Source of the DNA: an uncultured Lachnospiraceae bacterium
GTDB taxonomy: Bacteria; Bacillota; Clostridia; Lachnospirales; Lachnospiraceae
Length of the DNA: 6,553 nt
NCBI GenBank assembly: GCA_902796375.1
Contig: CADBOW010000124.1
Location: 1-6,553, forward strand
Direction of reading: 5' to 3'
Of this stretch, positions 6,355-6,553 are shown piece after piece (positions within the stretch are counted from its first letter, which is position 1; each line of letters opens with the position of its first letter). Position numbers and translations under genes: made by a program. Below the pieces are notes generated by a model. It was not told the DNA's origin, did no database searches, and saw only the letters and a list, made by a program, of their open reading frames with translations.

Positions 6355-6553
6355 TTAGCAAACGCCCTGAGCGATCATGGCCTCAACAACCTTCTTGAAG
6401 CCGGCGATATTTGCACCTGCAACATAGTTGCCTTCCATGCCATATTCCTTGGCAGCGTCATCGATGTTGTGATAGATACCAACCATGATGTTCTTCAGCT
6501 TGGAATCAACCTCTTCGAAGCTCCAGGAAAGTCTCTCGGAGTTCTGGCTCATC
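6355..6553 (-). CDS. gdhA: Glutamate dehydrogenase (NADP-type), C-terminal end only
   Basis: The last 65 or so codons of hexameric glutamate dehydrogenase, which interconverts 2-oxoglutarate plus ammonia and glutamate in the cytoplasm. The end is diagnostic: SERLSW, EEVDSKLKNIM, then NYVAGANIAGFKKVVEAMIAQGV match the C-terminal helices of the bacterial GdhA family, including the E. coli and Clostridium symbiosum enzymes (from memory). The 5' part, with substrate and cofactor residues, lies beyond the right edge, so cofactor preference cannot be judged. The methionine at 6552 is internal, not the start. A strong terminator follows at once, so it is probably monocistronic or last in its operon and unrelated to the transporter. 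Confidence 0.93.
   Translation of the reverse strand, partial: MSQNSERLSWSFEEVDSKLKNIMVGIYHNIDDAAKEYGMEGNYVAGANIAGFKKVVEAMIAQGVC

Noticed and set aside
1..6553. Insertion sequences, CRISPR arrays, tRNA or rRNA genes
   Set aside because: No transposase frame, regularly spaced repeats or RNA gene signature was seen on either strand.

Overview
The window is a stretch of chromosome with every supportable gene on the minus strand, so it reads from high to low coordinates. Codon style, strong AAGGAG-type ribosome sites, a clostridial-type glutamate dehydrogenase end and the ABC/two-component architecture suggest a Gram-positive anaerobe of the Clostridia, plausibly Lachnospiraceae. That placement is an inference from style, not a database match.

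In transcription order: (1) 6553-6355, the last 65 or so codons of an NADP-type glutamate dehydrogenase (gdhA), closed by a textbook intrinsic terminator at 6291-6326. (2) 6290-6152, an intergenic region with a striking row of direct repeats (TTAAGRAWTR) spaced 11, 10 and 11 bases, the layout expected of an OmpR/PhoB-family operator. (3) 6151-2816, a two-gene ABC transporter operon: a LolD/MacB/BceA-type ATPase followed by an 806-residue permease with two FtsX domains and two large extracytoplasmic domains. (4) 2815-2630, an intergenic region with an extended -10 promoter inside a small palindrome, then a 57-base leader hairpin. (5) 2629-1, a second operon: an unrecognised 257-residue membrane protein, an OmpR-family response regulator and a sensor histidine kinase that runs off the left edge.

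The likely working model is a sense-and-export module. The kinase senses an envelope signal or extracellular compound and phosphorylates the regulator. The regulator binds the direct repeats and induces the ABC transporter, which exports, expels or extracts a membrane-active substrate such as a peptide. It resembles the BceRS-BceAB and SaeRS-like logic of Firmicutes but differs from canonical Bce modules: the kinase has a real extracytoplasmic domain of about 90 residues, the permease has a duplicated-FtsX layout of about eight membrane segments, and an additional unknown membrane protein leads the regulatory operon. Substrate and signal cannot be read from the sequence.
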